Assembly: GCF_002583555.1 (NCBI RefSeq)
Contig: NZ_BEGX01000137.1
Coordinates: forward strand, 1-64,000
DNA length: 64,000 nt
Source of the DNA: Pseudonocardia sp. N23
GTDB taxonomy: Bacteria; Actinomycetota; Actinomycetes; Mycobacteriales; Pseudonocardiaceae
Reading direction: 5' to 3'
The notes under the pieces were generated by a model. It was not told where the DNA came from, did no database searches, and was given only the letters and a program-made list of their open reading frames with translations. Positions 51,120 to 58,832 of this stretch are shown one piece after another. How positions within the stretch are numbered: position 1 is the stretch's first letter; the number at the start of each line of letters is the position of its first letter. The position numbers and the translations under genes are program-made.

Positions 51120-51446
51120 ATGCGAAAGACACTGGTCACCGGGGGTGTCGTGGCGATTCTGGCCGTGGGCGCGATCGCGACGGCGAGTGCCGCGTCGGCG
51201 GCGGAGACGGCGGGCCCGAACGGGGTCGTCACCCACGCGACGACGTCCTACTCGAGCCCGTCCAACCAGAGCGCCCCGGTCTCGTCGCTCCCGAAGGACA
51301 CGGCGCTGCAGGTGCAGTGCGTCGTCGAGGGACAGACGCCGGCCGGCAGCAGCAACTTCTACTGGTTCCGCATCAGCGACCCGAACGGCTCGTCGTTCGT
51401 GCACCGTGACTCGGTCACGGTCGCGCCCGACCTGCGGCACTGCTGA
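51120..51446 (+). CDS. Small secreted protein, possible SH3-like domain
   Basis: The 108-residue product has a signal peptide (MRKTLVTGGVVAILAVGAIA, cleavage likely after ASAA near residue 28). The mature part of about 80 residues reads YSSPSNQSAPVSSLPKDTALQVQC, then FYWFRISDPNGSSFVHRDSV. This spacing of short strands with a conserved W/F and a closing V-H-R-D-S-V segment resembles bacterial SH3 domains. Two cysteines (VQC and the terminal HC) could form a disulfide. The ATG at 51120 follows GGAGCAGGACA. Confidence 0.72.
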   Translation: MRKTLVTGGVVAILAVGAIATASAASAAETAGPNGVVTHATTSYSSPSNQSAPVSSLPKDTALQVQCVVEGQTPAGSSNFYWFRISDPNGSSFVHRDSVTVAPDLRHC

Positions 51447-51517
51447 CCGCCGGGGTGTTCGCCGGGACCGTCCGCCGACCCGGCCTGTCGCCGGGAACGG
51501 ATCCGGCGGCGGCCGGG

Positions 51518-52051
51518 TCAGCGGCCGTTCGGGTCCCCGATGGAGCACAGCGGGCAGCGGCGCCCGGGGTCGGCGGACAGGTCGGGCAGGCCGGGTGTCG
51601 TCGGTTGACCGCAGATGGTCCGGCGCGCCTGGCCCGAGATCACCCGGTGCAGCGTGGCATCGGGCTCCGCCCGGACCCACCGCTGCCCGTGGGGCTCCGC
51701 GGGCGGCCGTGGCGTCGACGCGCGCCGCGTGGTCCGCGCGGGAGTGGCGGCAGGGGCGGGCCGGGCAGGGGCCGGGGTGGGGTCGACCGGCGTCCGCTGC
51801 AGCCGCGCGACGCGGCGGGCCAGCTTGTCGGCGTCGTCGGCGACGCGTCGCCAGCGCGCTTCCGTCCCGGTCGGGTTCTCGCGCCTGGCGGTGCGATGGA
51901 GCGCCTCGATCCGGTCCGAGATGCCCGTCAGGTCCGTGCCCTCGTCGGGCTCCGGTCCGAGACCGCGGACCTCGCTCGTCAAGGCGTCCAAGGACTTCAT
52001 CGCAGCGTCGAGCTCGTTGAGGGGTGGGCGATCGCGGTGTCCCGTGTCCAC
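51518..52051 (-). CDS. Hypothetical protein with coiled-coil N-terminus and Cys-rich C-terminus
   Basis: I do not recognise the family of this 177-residue protein. The N-terminal 90 residues are charged helices suited to a coiled coil (LNELDAAMKSLDALTSEV, DKLARRVARLQ). A Pro/Ala/Thr-rich linker follows at about 90-120. The C-terminal 50 residues hold ATLHRVISGQARRTICGQ and RRCPLCS, a possible small zinc-binding site with three cysteines and one His. It starts at a GTG at 52051. Convergent with the secreted-protein gene and divergent from the thioesterase gene. Confidence 0.55.
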   Translation of the reverse strand: MDTGHRDRPPLNELDAAMKSLDALTSEVRGLGPEPDEGTDLTGISDRIEALHRTARRENPTGTEARWRRVADDADKLARRVARLQRTPVDPTPAPARPAPAATPARTTRRASTPRPPAEPHGQRWVRAEPDATLHRVISGQARRTICGQPTTPGLPDLSADPGRRCPLCSIGDPNGR

Positions 52052-52205
52052 GTCGGCGAAGTCTATGCCGGGTCCTCGTCCGGCCGGCCCCCGGAGCGTC
52101 GCCGCCGGCAGTGCCCTCCCCTGACCCGGACGACCAGACGGAGCCGCTGACGCCCGCGCGCGTTCGGCGTCCTAGGGTCGTCACGGTACGAACGACTGGA
52201 GTGGC

Positions 52206-52685
52206 ATGCCCGAGACCCTGGCCGAGACCCACGTCGACGAGGGCCGTCACCGGCTGTCGATGACCGTCCTGATGACTCCGGACATGTCGAACTTCTCCGG
52301 GCACGTCCACGGTGGGCAGATCCTGAAGCTGCTCGACCAGGTCGCGTTCACCTGCGCGAGCCGCTTCGCACAGACCTACGTCGTCACGCTGTCGGTGGAC
52401 CGCGTCGTGTTCCGGGAGCCGATCGACATCGGCGAGCTGGTCACCTTCCAGGCGTCGGTCAACTACACCGGCCGCTCGTCGATGGAGGTCGGTATCCGGG
52501 TCACGACCGAGGACATCCGGCGCAACCTGGTGCGGCACACCAACAGCTGCTACTTCACGATGGTTGCGGTCGGCGACGACGGCACGCCTGTCCCCGTCCG
52601 CCCACACGTCCCCCGTACCGACGACGAGAAGCGTCGCTGGGCGGAGGCCGCACGGCGCCGCGAGATCAGCCGCGCGGAGTCGTAG
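52206..52685 (+). CDS. Acyl-CoA thioesterase (hotdog fold, YciA-like)
   Basis: The 159-residue hotdog-fold protein has the YciA/BACH-type pattern: MTPDMSNFSGHVHGGQILKLLDQVAF with the catalytic Asp region, TLSVDRVVFREPIDIGELV, and the strand SMEVGIRVTTED. It hydrolyses acyl-CoA to free acid and CoA. The ATG at 52206 is preceded by GGAGTGGC. It is a single-gene unit; chain-length preference cannot be told. Confidence 0.87.
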   Translation: MPETLAETHVDEGRHRLSMTVLMTPDMSNFSGHVHGGQILKLLDQVAFTCASRFAQTYVVTLSVDRVVFREPIDIGELVTFQASVNYTGRSSMEVGIRVTTEDIRRNLVRHTNSCYFTMVAVGDDGTPVPVRPHVPRTDDEKRRWAEAARRREISRAES

Positions 52686-52753
52686 ACGTCCGGCCGCCTG
52701 CGGCCCCGTGCCACGGCGCCGCCACTCACAGGGGCGTCGGCCCGCACCGAGGT

Positions 52754-53272
52754 GTGCACGCGCTGCCAGGATTCGCGACGTCGTCGGTCGCGGAGGGCGA
52801 GGTGCGGGTGGCGTCGTTCGGCGGGAAGCCGTTGCCCGCGGACGCGCTGGTCACCGGAGACGGGACGTACACGGGTGATCCGCACGCCGTCTACGGCGGG
52901 TACGGGCCGTACGAGGCGCGCTCGCCCACGCGCGGGACAGGTGCGATCCGCGCGTTCGGCGAGCACAAGGGCTCGGGGCCGGCACTGATGCGCGAGCTGC
53001 TGGGTGGTGCGCTGACCGGCGGCGGCTGCTCCGGCCCGGTCACCGAGGAGGGTCGCGGATGCTCGATCCACCTCTCGCCCGCCCACTCCGGCACGCGGGC
53101 CGAGTTCGAGAGCGCCGGCTGCGCCTACCTGGACTGGGTGCTGTCGGCGCGGCCCGTCGACGGCGACGGCCCCGTCCTCGCGCCCGGCGACGCCGAGGCC
53201 CGCACCCGCGCGGTGCGGCTGACCGAAGGTGTGTTCGCGATCGTGCTGCTGGTCCGCGCCCGGCGGGGGTGA
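52754..53272 (+). pseudogene. 5'-truncated Ldh2/malate-lactate dehydrogenase-type gene
   Basis: From 52754 the frame reads ATSSVAEGEVRVASFGGKPL and then GAIRAFGEHKGSGPALMRELLGGALTGGG. These are the C-terminal half motifs of the Ldh2 (malate/L-sulfolactate dehydrogenase) family, including the HKG segment. Full proteins have about 340 residues; here the first half, with the catalytic His and NADH-binding entry, is missing, and no upstream frame restores it. The remaining 172 residues have no family-type start. It is likely non-functional. Confidence 0.72.
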
Positions 53273-53371
53273 GCGCCGACGTCGGCGGAGTGGGCCGCGG
53301 AACATGTGCTTGCGTACGACCGGCGACGGGACGACGGTGGACGCAACGCCACGACGACCGGTGAGGACGCG

Positions 53372-54463
53372 ATGACCGCAGCCACCCGCCCGCGGTCGGC
53401 GCTGCACACCCTCGCGACGCACGGCGGGTCGATCGCGCACTGGGCGCTCGTGCTCGCCGCGCTCGGCTACCTCGCCTGGCAGTCGCCCGACCTGGTCCGC
53501 GCCGCCGTCGCGGCGCGGGACCCCCTGGCCGACCTGAGCTGGACCTGGACCGGCGTCTGCGCGCTCCTCGCCGTTGCCGCGCTCGCCCTCTACGGGGAGC
53601 TGCACAGGCGGCTGCTCGTCGTCGCCGACGCCTCTGTCGGCGTCGGGCAGATGCAGGCCATCACGTTCGCGGAGAACGCGATCTCCAACACCGTGCCCGT
53701 CGTCGGCGGCGCCGGATCGATGGCCTACTCGATCGCCCGGCTGCGCCGCCGGGGCGTCGACGCGACGCTCGCGTCCTGGTCGGTGGTTCTGCCCGGCGCG
53801 CTGTCGACGATCGTGCTGATCGTCGTCGCCATGGTGGTCGCGGGCATCGCCGGCTGGCTCCCGCCCTGGTCGGCGGTGGTGCTCGCCATGGTCGTCGCGC
53901 TCGGGTCGGCCGGGCTGTGGGCGGTGCTCACCCGCCCGGCCGTGCTGCGCCGCGCGCTGACCGGGCTGCTGCACGTCGGACGCCGGCTGCCGTGGCTGTG
54001 CCGCCACTGCCGGGGAGTCTGGGCGCTCGACCCCGACGCCGTCTCCGACCGGCTCGCCGCCCGCATCGGCCTGCTCCGGCCCACCGCGCCGCAGTGGCTC
54101 GTCCTCATCTGTCTCGCCACCGTCAGCTGGGGACTCGACTACCTGGCGCTCGCGGCGGCGGCGGCGGCCGTCGGCATCCCCGTGCTGTGGGTGCCGCTCG
54201 CGCTCGGCTTCCTGGCGGTGCAGGCCAGCATCGCGCTGCAGATCCTGCCCGGTGGGGCCGGGCTCGCCGAGGTCGGCCTGCTCGGCGCCCTCGTCGCGGC
54301 CGGGGTGGGCGCCGGTCCCGCGGCCGCGACCGTCCTCGTCTACCGGCTGATCACGTGGCTCGGGCTGTCGGTGATCGGCTGGGTCGTCTACGCCGTGCAG
54401 ATCCACGCCGGCCCGCGGCACCGCCACCGCCACGCCGCCGAGCTGGCAGCGCACCCGGCCTGA
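53372..54463 (+). CDS. YbhN/UPF0104-type flippase-like integral membrane protein
   Basis: The 363-residue membrane protein has about eight to nine helices. It shows the family pattern FAENAISNTVPVVGGAGSMAYSIARLRRRG in the first third and QASIALQILPGGAGLAEVGLLGALVAAGVG near the end, equivalent to the PGG segment of the related protein at 37664. The C-terminus ends in a His/Arg-rich cytoplasmic tail. The ATG at 53372 follows GTGAGGACGCG. It may move lipids or lipid-linked sugars; the context gives no partner. Confidence 0.82.
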   Translation: MTAATRPRSALHTLATHGGSIAHWALVLAALGYLAWQSPDLVRAAVAARDPLADLSWTWTGVCALLAVAALALYGELHRRLLVVADASVGVGQMQAITFAENAISNTVPVVGGAGSMAYSIARLRRRGVDATLASWSVVLPGALSTIVLIVVAMVVAGIAGWLPPWSAVVLAMVVALGSAGLWAVLTRPAVLRRALTGLLHVGRRLPWLCRHCRGVWALDPDAVSDRLAARIGLLRPTAPQWLVLICLATVSWGLDYLALAAAAAAVGIPVLWVPLALGFLAVQASIALQILPGGAGLAEVGLLGALVAAGVGAGPAAATVLVYRLITWLGLSVIGWVVYAVQIHAGPRHRHRHAAELAAHPA

Positions 54464-54468
54464 CGCTC

Positions 54469-54507
54469 ACCGTCGTCGGGGCGGGCGACCGGGGACACGA
54501 CGACGGT
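54469..54507. terminator. Inverted repeat between convergent genes, terminator candidate
   Basis: ACCGTCGTC (54469-54477) and GACGACGGT (54499-54507) are perfect 9-bp arms with a 21-nt G-rich loop. They lie a few bases after the stop of the YbhN-like gene and before the end of msrA, a position suited to a bidirectional terminator. No T-tract follows. Confidence 0.5.
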
Positions 54508-54548
54508 CCGCCCCGCGGGAGCAGGACGGGCCGTCGACAGGAACCGGG

Positions 54549-55067
54549 TCAGGCAGTGGTGCTCGCGTCACGACGCGGGAGCACCCAGTCGGGCCTCGGG
54601 AAGTGGCAGGTGTAGCCGTTGGGGATGCGCTCCAGGTAGTCCTGGTGCTCGGGCTCGGCCTCCCAGAACGGGCCGGCCGGCTCCACCTCGGTGACGACCT
54701 TGCCCGGCCACAGTCCCGACGCCTCGACGTCGGCGATCGTGTCCTGCGCGACGTCACGCTGCTCGTCGTTCACGTAGTAGACCGCCGACCGGTACGACAT
54801 ACCGATGTCGTTGCCCTGCCGGTTCTTCGTGGTCGGGTCGTGGATCTGGAAGAAGAACTCGAGAACCTCGCGGTAGCTGGTCTCGGCCGGGTCGAACACG
54901 ATCTCGATCGCCTCGGCGTGCGTGCCGTGGTTGCGGTAGGTGGCATTCGTGACGTCGCCGCCGGTGTACCCGACCCGCGTCGTGACCACTCCGGGGCGCT
55001 TGCGGATCAGGTCCTGCATCCCCCAGAAGCACCCTCCGGCGAGGATCGCCTTCTCGGTCTGGCTCAT
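54549..55067 (-). CDS. msrA: Peptide-methionine (S)-S-oxide reductase MsrA
   Basis: The 172-residue enzyme has the MsrA active-site motif GGCFWGMQ with the catalytic Cys at position 13, followed by GVVTTRVGYTGGDV and YRNHGTHAEAIEIVFDP. YYVNDEQRDVAQ and the C-terminal HQDYLERIPNGYTCHFPRPDW complete the family pattern. It reduces methionine S-sulfoxide in oxidised proteins with thioredoxin. A second cysteine near residue 157 (YTC) could act in recycling. The ATG at 55067 is preceded by a purine-rich ribosome site. Single-gene unit. Confidence 0.95.
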   Translation of the reverse strand: MSQTEKAILAGGCFWGMQDLIRKRPGVVTTRVGYTGGDVTNATYRNHGTHAEAIEIVFDPAETSYREVLEFFFQIHDPTTKNRQGNDIGMSYRSAVYYVNDEQRDVAQDTIADVEASGLWPGKVVTEVEPAGPFWEAEPEHQDYLERIPNGYTCHFPRPDWVLPRRDASTTA

Positions 55068-55240
55068 GTCCGGGTTCCTTCCGTCGTGGGCCTGCCAGTC
55101 GGTTCAACACGCGAGCGGGGGTCACCCATCCCGTGGAATCGTCGAGCCTGGCGTGGTGAGGTCCACATTACGATGCCGCGACGGGTGTCGCGGAGAACAA
55201 GGACGTGGTCCGGGTGTTCGACGTGACGCCGGTTGACATG

Positions 55241-55274
55241 GGGACATGAGCGTCACCGATGACGCCCATGTCCC
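55241..55274 (-). terminator. Strong hairpin after the AraC-VOC transcript
   Basis: GGGACATG-A-GCGTCA and TGACGC-C-CATGTCCC pair as a 14-bp stem with one A/C mismatch and a 4-nt loop (CCGA). It lies 22 nt beyond the stop of the VOC gene in the direction of transcription. This is a likely intrinsic-type terminator without T-tract, and isolates msrA from the operon upstream. Confidence 0.7.
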
Positions 55275-55295
55275 GCGCACACCGATCGTGCGAGG

Positions 55296-55724
55296 TCAGG
55301 AGAAGTCGCCGGGGGTGAACTCGCGGGGCTCCACCAGGACCATCCAGTTGCCGGAGTTGTCGCGGGCGACGGCCTCGATGCCGTACGGCCGCTCCTCCGG
55401 CGGGTTGATGAACTCGACACCCTTGGACACCAGGTCCTCGTAGGTCTTGCGGCAGTCGTCGACGTTCATGCCGAGGCCGTTCATTCCGCCGCCGTCCTGC
55501 GACCGCTTGATCGCCTCGACCATCTCCGGGGAGAACGGTGGGCCCGGCACCGTCAGGTGGACCTGCAGTTCCGGCTGGTTCGGGTGCTTCACCGTGCACC
55601 ACCGGTAGCCGTCGCCGATCGTGACGTCGGTGTGCTCCTCGAAGCCGAGGACGTCGATGTAGAAGGCCTTGGACTCGTCGACGTTCTTCACGAAGACGCT
55701 GGTGATCGAGATGTTGGTGATCAT
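55296..55724 (-). CDS. VOC-family (glyoxalase/bleomycin resistance-like) protein
   Basis: The 142-residue protein has two beta-alpha-beta-beta-beta modules: VFVKNVDESKAFYIDVLGFEEHTD at the start and GMNVDDCRKTYEDLVSKGVEFINPPEERPYGIEAVARDNSGNW-type second module. The metal-ligand positions (E/H/Q) are partly kept (EVARD, LVEPRE). It could be a dioxygenase, glyoxalase or binding protein. It is 10 nt downstream of a short AraC regulator, a pairing seen repeatedly in actinobacteria. Confidence 0.85.
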   Translation of the reverse strand: MITNISITSVFVKNVDESKAFYIDVLGFEEHTDVTIGDGYRWCTVKHPNQPELQVHLTVPGPPFSPEMVEAIKRSQDGGGMNGLGMNVDDCRKTYEDLVSKGVEFINPPEERPYGIEAVARDNSGNWMVLVEPREFTPGDFS

Positions 55725-55734
55725 GCGGCCAAGG

Positions 55735-56199
55735 CTATGAGCCCGCGGGGTCGGCGGGCTTCTCCTGGATTGCGGAGTCGCCCGGTTTCTTCTCCGCGAG
55801 GCCCCACATGAACACCCAGCAGCCCGGGATGTGCGGCGCACCCGTCTCGGCCCAGCGGCGCTGGAAGTCCTTCGGCGTCTCCCCGACGATCTCCCGGAAC
55901 CGGGTGCTGAACGACCCGAGGCTGGAGAACCCGACCGCATGGCACACCTCGGTGACGGTGAGGTTGGTGGCACGCAACAGGTCCTGCGCCCGCTCGACCC
56001 GTCGTTGCGACAGGTGCGCGGAGGGTGAGAGGCCGTAGGCGGCGGTGAAGAGCCGTTGGAAGTGGAACTTGGAGATCCCCGCGACGGCTGCGACCGCGCC
56101 GAGGTCGAGCTGCTCGGTGTAGTGCCTGTCGATGTGGTCGCGGGCCCGGCGCAGGTGCACGAGGACGTCCCCGGGTACCCGGACCTGCGGGCTGCTCAC
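55735..56199 (-). CDS. Short AraC-family transcriptional regulator
   Basis: This 154-residue protein is essentially the AraC double HTH alone (about 10-110: HIDRHYTEQLDLGAVAAVAG, SKFHFQRLFTAAYGLSP, VTEVCHAVGFSSLGSFSTRFRE, GETPKDFQRRW) plus a 40-residue tail. It has no N-terminal sensor domain. The GTG at 56199 (VSSPQVRVPGDVL) is chosen because the open frame above it is low-complexity. The partner VOC gene follows by 10 nt, so it probably regulates that pair. Confidence 0.83.
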   Translation of the reverse strand: MSSPQVRVPGDVLVHLRRARDHIDRHYTEQLDLGAVAAVAGISKFHFQRLFTAAYGLSPSAHLSQRRVERAQDLLRATNLTVTEVCHAVGFSSLGSFSTRFREIVGETPKDFQRRWAETGAPHIPGCWVFMWGLAEKKPGDSAIQEKPADPAGS

Positions 56200-56368
56200 G
56201 ACGCCGGAGTCTGCCCCTCCGCCGAGTCGGACACCAGGGCTGGATCGGGGGACGAGAACCGCCCTCGTGTCGAGCTCGGCGCCGGGTCGCCCTCGGCGAT
56301 GTCCGGACACGGAACGGCGCCCGCATCTTCCCCCGAGGATGCGGGCGCCGTCCGGTGTCGGCCGAACG

Positions 56369-56674
56369 TCAGCCGACGGGCTGCTCCGAGTCGGAAGGTT
56401 GCTCCGAGTCGGCGGGCTGGGTGGCGTGGGCCGGCGCGGCGGCGGGCTGCGCGTCGGTGGGCTGGGCTGCGGTGGGCTGGGTTGCGGCGGCGGCCAGCGC
56501 GGCGCAGTCGACCGGCGCAGAGCTGCTGTAATGCCCCCACGTCGCGGTCGCCACGCCGTTCTCGCAGGTCCACGAGCCCTGCACGGGCGCTGCCTGCGCG
56601 GTGCCGGCGGTGAGGGTCGCGACGGCCGCGGCGGCGAGGGCCGAGACGGCGAGGGCACGACGGATGAGCGGCAC
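56369..56674 (-). CDS. Small secreted protein with Pro/Ala/Gln-rich repeat tail
   Basis: The 101-residue product has a signal peptide ending near AQAAP (residue 29), then a short domain with two cysteines (SWTCENGVATATWG, VDCAALAAA). The tail is of degenerate repeats such as AQPTDAQPAAAP and DSEQPSDSEQP. The cysteines could form one disulfide. I do not recognise a family. The tail looks like a flexible cell-wall-spanning linker. Confidence 0.6.
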   Translation of the reverse strand: MPLIRRALAVSALAAAAVATLTAGTAQAAPVQGSWTCENGVATATWGHYSSSAPVDCAALAAAATQPTAAQPTDAQPAAAPAHATQPADSEQPSDSEQPVG

Positions 56675-56836
56675 GGGAAGTCCTCCTGGATGACGAGAAG
56701 TCGATCACCTGGGACGCTAGCGGTGCGTACGGTTCGTTCGGGGCCGTTCGGATCAGGTACCCCCGGCCGTGCGCCAGGGATCACCCGGAACCGGTGGGGA
56801 TGCACGGAGTGTCACCCGGGCCGATACGGTGCGGCG

Positions 56837-57048
56837 GTGGAGCGGTTCATCGCCTGGTGCGCGTTCTTCGGGGGATGACTGCTGGTCGCCGGCCCGATCT
56901 CCCAGGCCGCGCTGGAGCTGCGGGACGAGAACGCGCAGACCGACGCGATCGAGGCGCGGAGCAACTCGCCGGCGCAGCAAGCTCGCCGGCGCAGCAGACG
57001 AAGAGGCGGCGCTCGACGGAGCGGCGCCCGACCCGAGGAGGACGACAC
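56837..57048 (+). pseudogene. Small membrane-protein remnant with in-frame TGA and 17-bp tandem duplication
   Basis: From the GTG at 56837 the frame reads ERFIAWCAFFGG, a TGA at 56876-56878, then LLVAGPISQAALELRDENAQ. Restoring Trp (TGG) at the TGA gives a typical N-terminal membrane helix of small actinobacterial proteins with a WLLVAGP motif. Further on, a 17-bp segment is duplicated in tandem (56963-56979 and 56980-56996, 16 of 17 identical), which changes frame. No downstream part of such a protein is visible. It is probably a decayed partner of the repeat protein that follows. Confidence 0.45.
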
Positions 57049-57336
57049 ATGCCCGGACGTGACGGCTCGATCCTGTCGGTCGGCAGCAGCGGCTCGATCC
57101 TGTCCATCGGCAGCAGCGGGTCGATCCTGTCGATCGGCTCGACGGGGTCGATCCTCTCGATCGGGTCGGCGGGCTCGTTCCTGTCGGTCCTGTCGGTGGC
57201 GTCGTTCATGAGCGTCGCGTCGATCCTGAGCGGGCTCTCGGACCGCTCCCTGTTGTCGTGGCGCTCGCGCCGCGCCGTCCTGTCGGCCGACGGCGAGCGG
57301 CGCGTGATCCCGATCAGGCGGTCGCGTACGGCGTGA
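57049..57336 (+). CDS. Small GSILSIGS-repeat protein of unknown function
   Basis: The 95-residue protein consists in its first half of near-perfect decapeptide repeats GSILSIGSSG (about four copies), then a hydrophobic Ser-rich stretch (SFLSVLSVASFMSVASILSGLS) and a basic tail (WRSRRAVLSADGERRVIPIRRSR). The regular alternation of Ile/Leu with Ser/Gly predicts a beta-solenoid or a membrane-interacting sheet. There is no signal peptide. GAGGAGGACGAC precedes the ATG at 57049. I recall similar small proteins in other actinobacteria, but no function. Confidence 0.7.
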   Translation: MPGRDGSILSVGSSGSILSIGSSGSILSIGSTGSILSIGSAGSFLSVLSVASFMSVASILSGLSDRSLLSWRSRRAVLSADGERRVIPIRRSRTA

Positions 57337-57343
57337 TCTGCCG

Positions 57344-57470
57344 GCCGTGGACGTCGGTGTCGCACACCGACGCGACGTCGACGGCGAGGGTCAGCGCACC
57401 GGGCTCGGGAACCGGGTACCGGGTACCCGACGATCTCCATCGGTGCGTTGTGCTCGCGCACCACCTGCAA
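57344..57470 (-). pseudogene. N-terminal fragment of a zinc alcohol dehydrogenase, frameshifted by a 7-bp duplication
   Basis: On the minus strand 57470 to about 57425 reads QVVREHNAPMEIVGYPVP, the start of MDR alcohol dehydrogenases. After a frameshift the sequence continues EPGALTLAVDVASVCDTDVHG, which holds the CxTDVH zinc/catalytic region. Deleting one copy of the ACCGGGT duplication at 57411-57424 joins the two parts exactly in frame (EIVGYPVPEPGALTLAVDV). The rest of the about 350-residue enzyme is absent. So there were two lesions, a 7-bp duplication and a large 3' loss. Confidence 0.68.
57411..57424. repeat. 7-bp tandem duplication (ACCGGGT x2)
   Basis: ACCGGGT is repeated directly at 57411-57417 and 57418-57424. 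The duplication is the frameshift lesion of the alcohol dehydrogenase remnant, since removing one copy restores its reading frame. Confidence 0.8.
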
Positions 57471-57660
57471 GGCCTGGCTCGCCCATCGTCGCTCCTCCTC
57501 GTCGAGGAACCGTCAGGTGCCGGTGTACCCGGCGCGCGGCGGTCCGCGAACCCGCGCGCCCCCTCCTGCCCATCCGCGGAGCGCACGATGCCGCCGGTGA
57601 CGAGGCGGCCTGCCCGCACGAAGGGTCGTCCGAGCGCCGCGGGGCCGGTAGCGTCGGACG

Positions 57661-58728
57661 GTGCCCACCGGACCGCCGCCGCAACAGGTGCGGTTCTGCC
57701 GGTCCGCCGACGGCGTCAAGATCGCCCACGCCCGCTACGGCGAGGGCCCGCCGCTGGTCATCAACTCGTGCTGGCTCTCGCACCTGCAGTACGACTGGCA
57801 GAGCCCGGTGTGGCGGCACTTCGTCGAGGACCTCGGACGCTCGACGACCACCCTGCGCTACGACGAGCGCGGCTTCGGCCTGTCGGACTGGGACGTCTCC
57901 GACTTCTCGTTCGAGGCCCGCATCGCCGACCTGGAGGCCGTCGTCGACGACGCCGGGTTCGACCGGTTCACGTTGCTGGGCATGGCGCAGGGCGGTCCCG
58001 TCGCGATCGCCTACGCCGCCCGCCATCCCGGCCGCGTCGACCGGCTGATCCTGTCGAGCTGCAGCCCCGCGACGATCGTCGACGATCAGGACGCCGAGAT
58101 GGAGGAGGCGTTCGTCCACATGATCCGGGTCGGCTGGGCGCGCCCGGAGAGTGAGTTCCGCCGCGTCTTCACCAGCCTGATGATCCCCGGCGCGACGCCC
58201 GAGCAGATGACCTGGCTCGACGACCTGCTCAAGATGTCCACCTCCGCCGCCAACTGCATCGCGGCGCGCCGTGGCCGCTACGGCGTCGACGTCCGCCCGC
58301 TGCTGCCCGGCCTCGACGTACCGACGCTGGTGATCCAGTCCCGCGGCGACCGGATGACCGACTTCGACGACGCCCGCGAGCTCGCCGCGGGCATCCCCGG
58401 TGCCCGGCTCGTCGCGCTGGAGAGCGAGAACCACATCCTGCTCGCCGACGAGCCCGCCTGGCCGGTGTTCCTGCGCGAGGTCACGGGCTTCGTCGCCCCC
58501 GATGCGGCGCGGCCCGACGTGACCCAGGCGGTCCGGACGCTGACCGACCGCGAGCGCGACGTCCTGCGCCTCGCCGCGGCGGGCCACGACAACGACGCCA
58601 TCGCCGCTGCGCTGACCCTGAGCCCGCGCACGGTCGAGCGGCACCTGCAGAACGCCTACGCGAAGCTCGGGGTCTCGGGCCGCTCGGCTCGGGCCGCGGC
58701 CGTCGCCGCCCTGCTCGCCGCGCGCTGA
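57661..58728 (+). CDS. Alpha/beta hydrolase-LuxR HTH fusion regulator with altered nucleophile
   Basis: The 355-residue protein joins an alpha/beta-hydrolase fold (about 1-275) to a C-terminal LuxR/GerE HTH (about 290-352: LTDRERDVLRLAAAGHDNDA, LSPRTVERHLQNAYAKLGV). In active hydrolases of this group the elbow reads GxSxGG; here it is GMAQGG with Ala109 in the nucleophile position, while the rest of the fold is intact (RYDERGFGLSDW, LVIQSRGDRMTDF, ESENHILL). The domain is therefore probably a ligand sensor for the HTH, not an enzyme. It starts at a GTG at 57661. Single-gene unit. Confidence 0.82.
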   Translation: MPTGPPPQQVRFCRSADGVKIAHARYGEGPPLVINSCWLSHLQYDWQSPVWRHFVEDLGRSTTTLRYDERGFGLSDWDVSDFSFEARIADLEAVVDDAGFDRFTLLGMAQGGPVAIAYAARHPGRVDRLILSSCSPATIVDDQDAEMEEAFVHMIRVGWARPESEFRRVFTSLMIPGATPEQMTWLDDLLKMSTSAANCIAARRGRYGVDVRPLLPGLDVPTLVIQSRGDRMTDFDDARELAAGIPGARLVALESENHILLADEPAWPVFLREVTGFVAPDAARPDVTQAVRTLTDRERDVLRLAAAGHDNDAIAAALTLSPRTVERHLQNAYAKLGVSGRSARAAAVAALLAAR

Positions 58729-58832
58729 CTACGCGTACGCGCAGCCGCTCGACCCCGGAGTTGGGTGCTGACGCGGATTCCCCCGGCCCGCGGCGCTCAT
58801 AGCGTCGACGGCATCCGAAGAACACAGGGGGA

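Noticed and set aside
56876..56878. TGA read as selenocysteine
   Set aside because: No SECIS-like hairpin follows, the position fits a Trp of a membrane helix, and a tandem duplication downstream also disturbs the frame.
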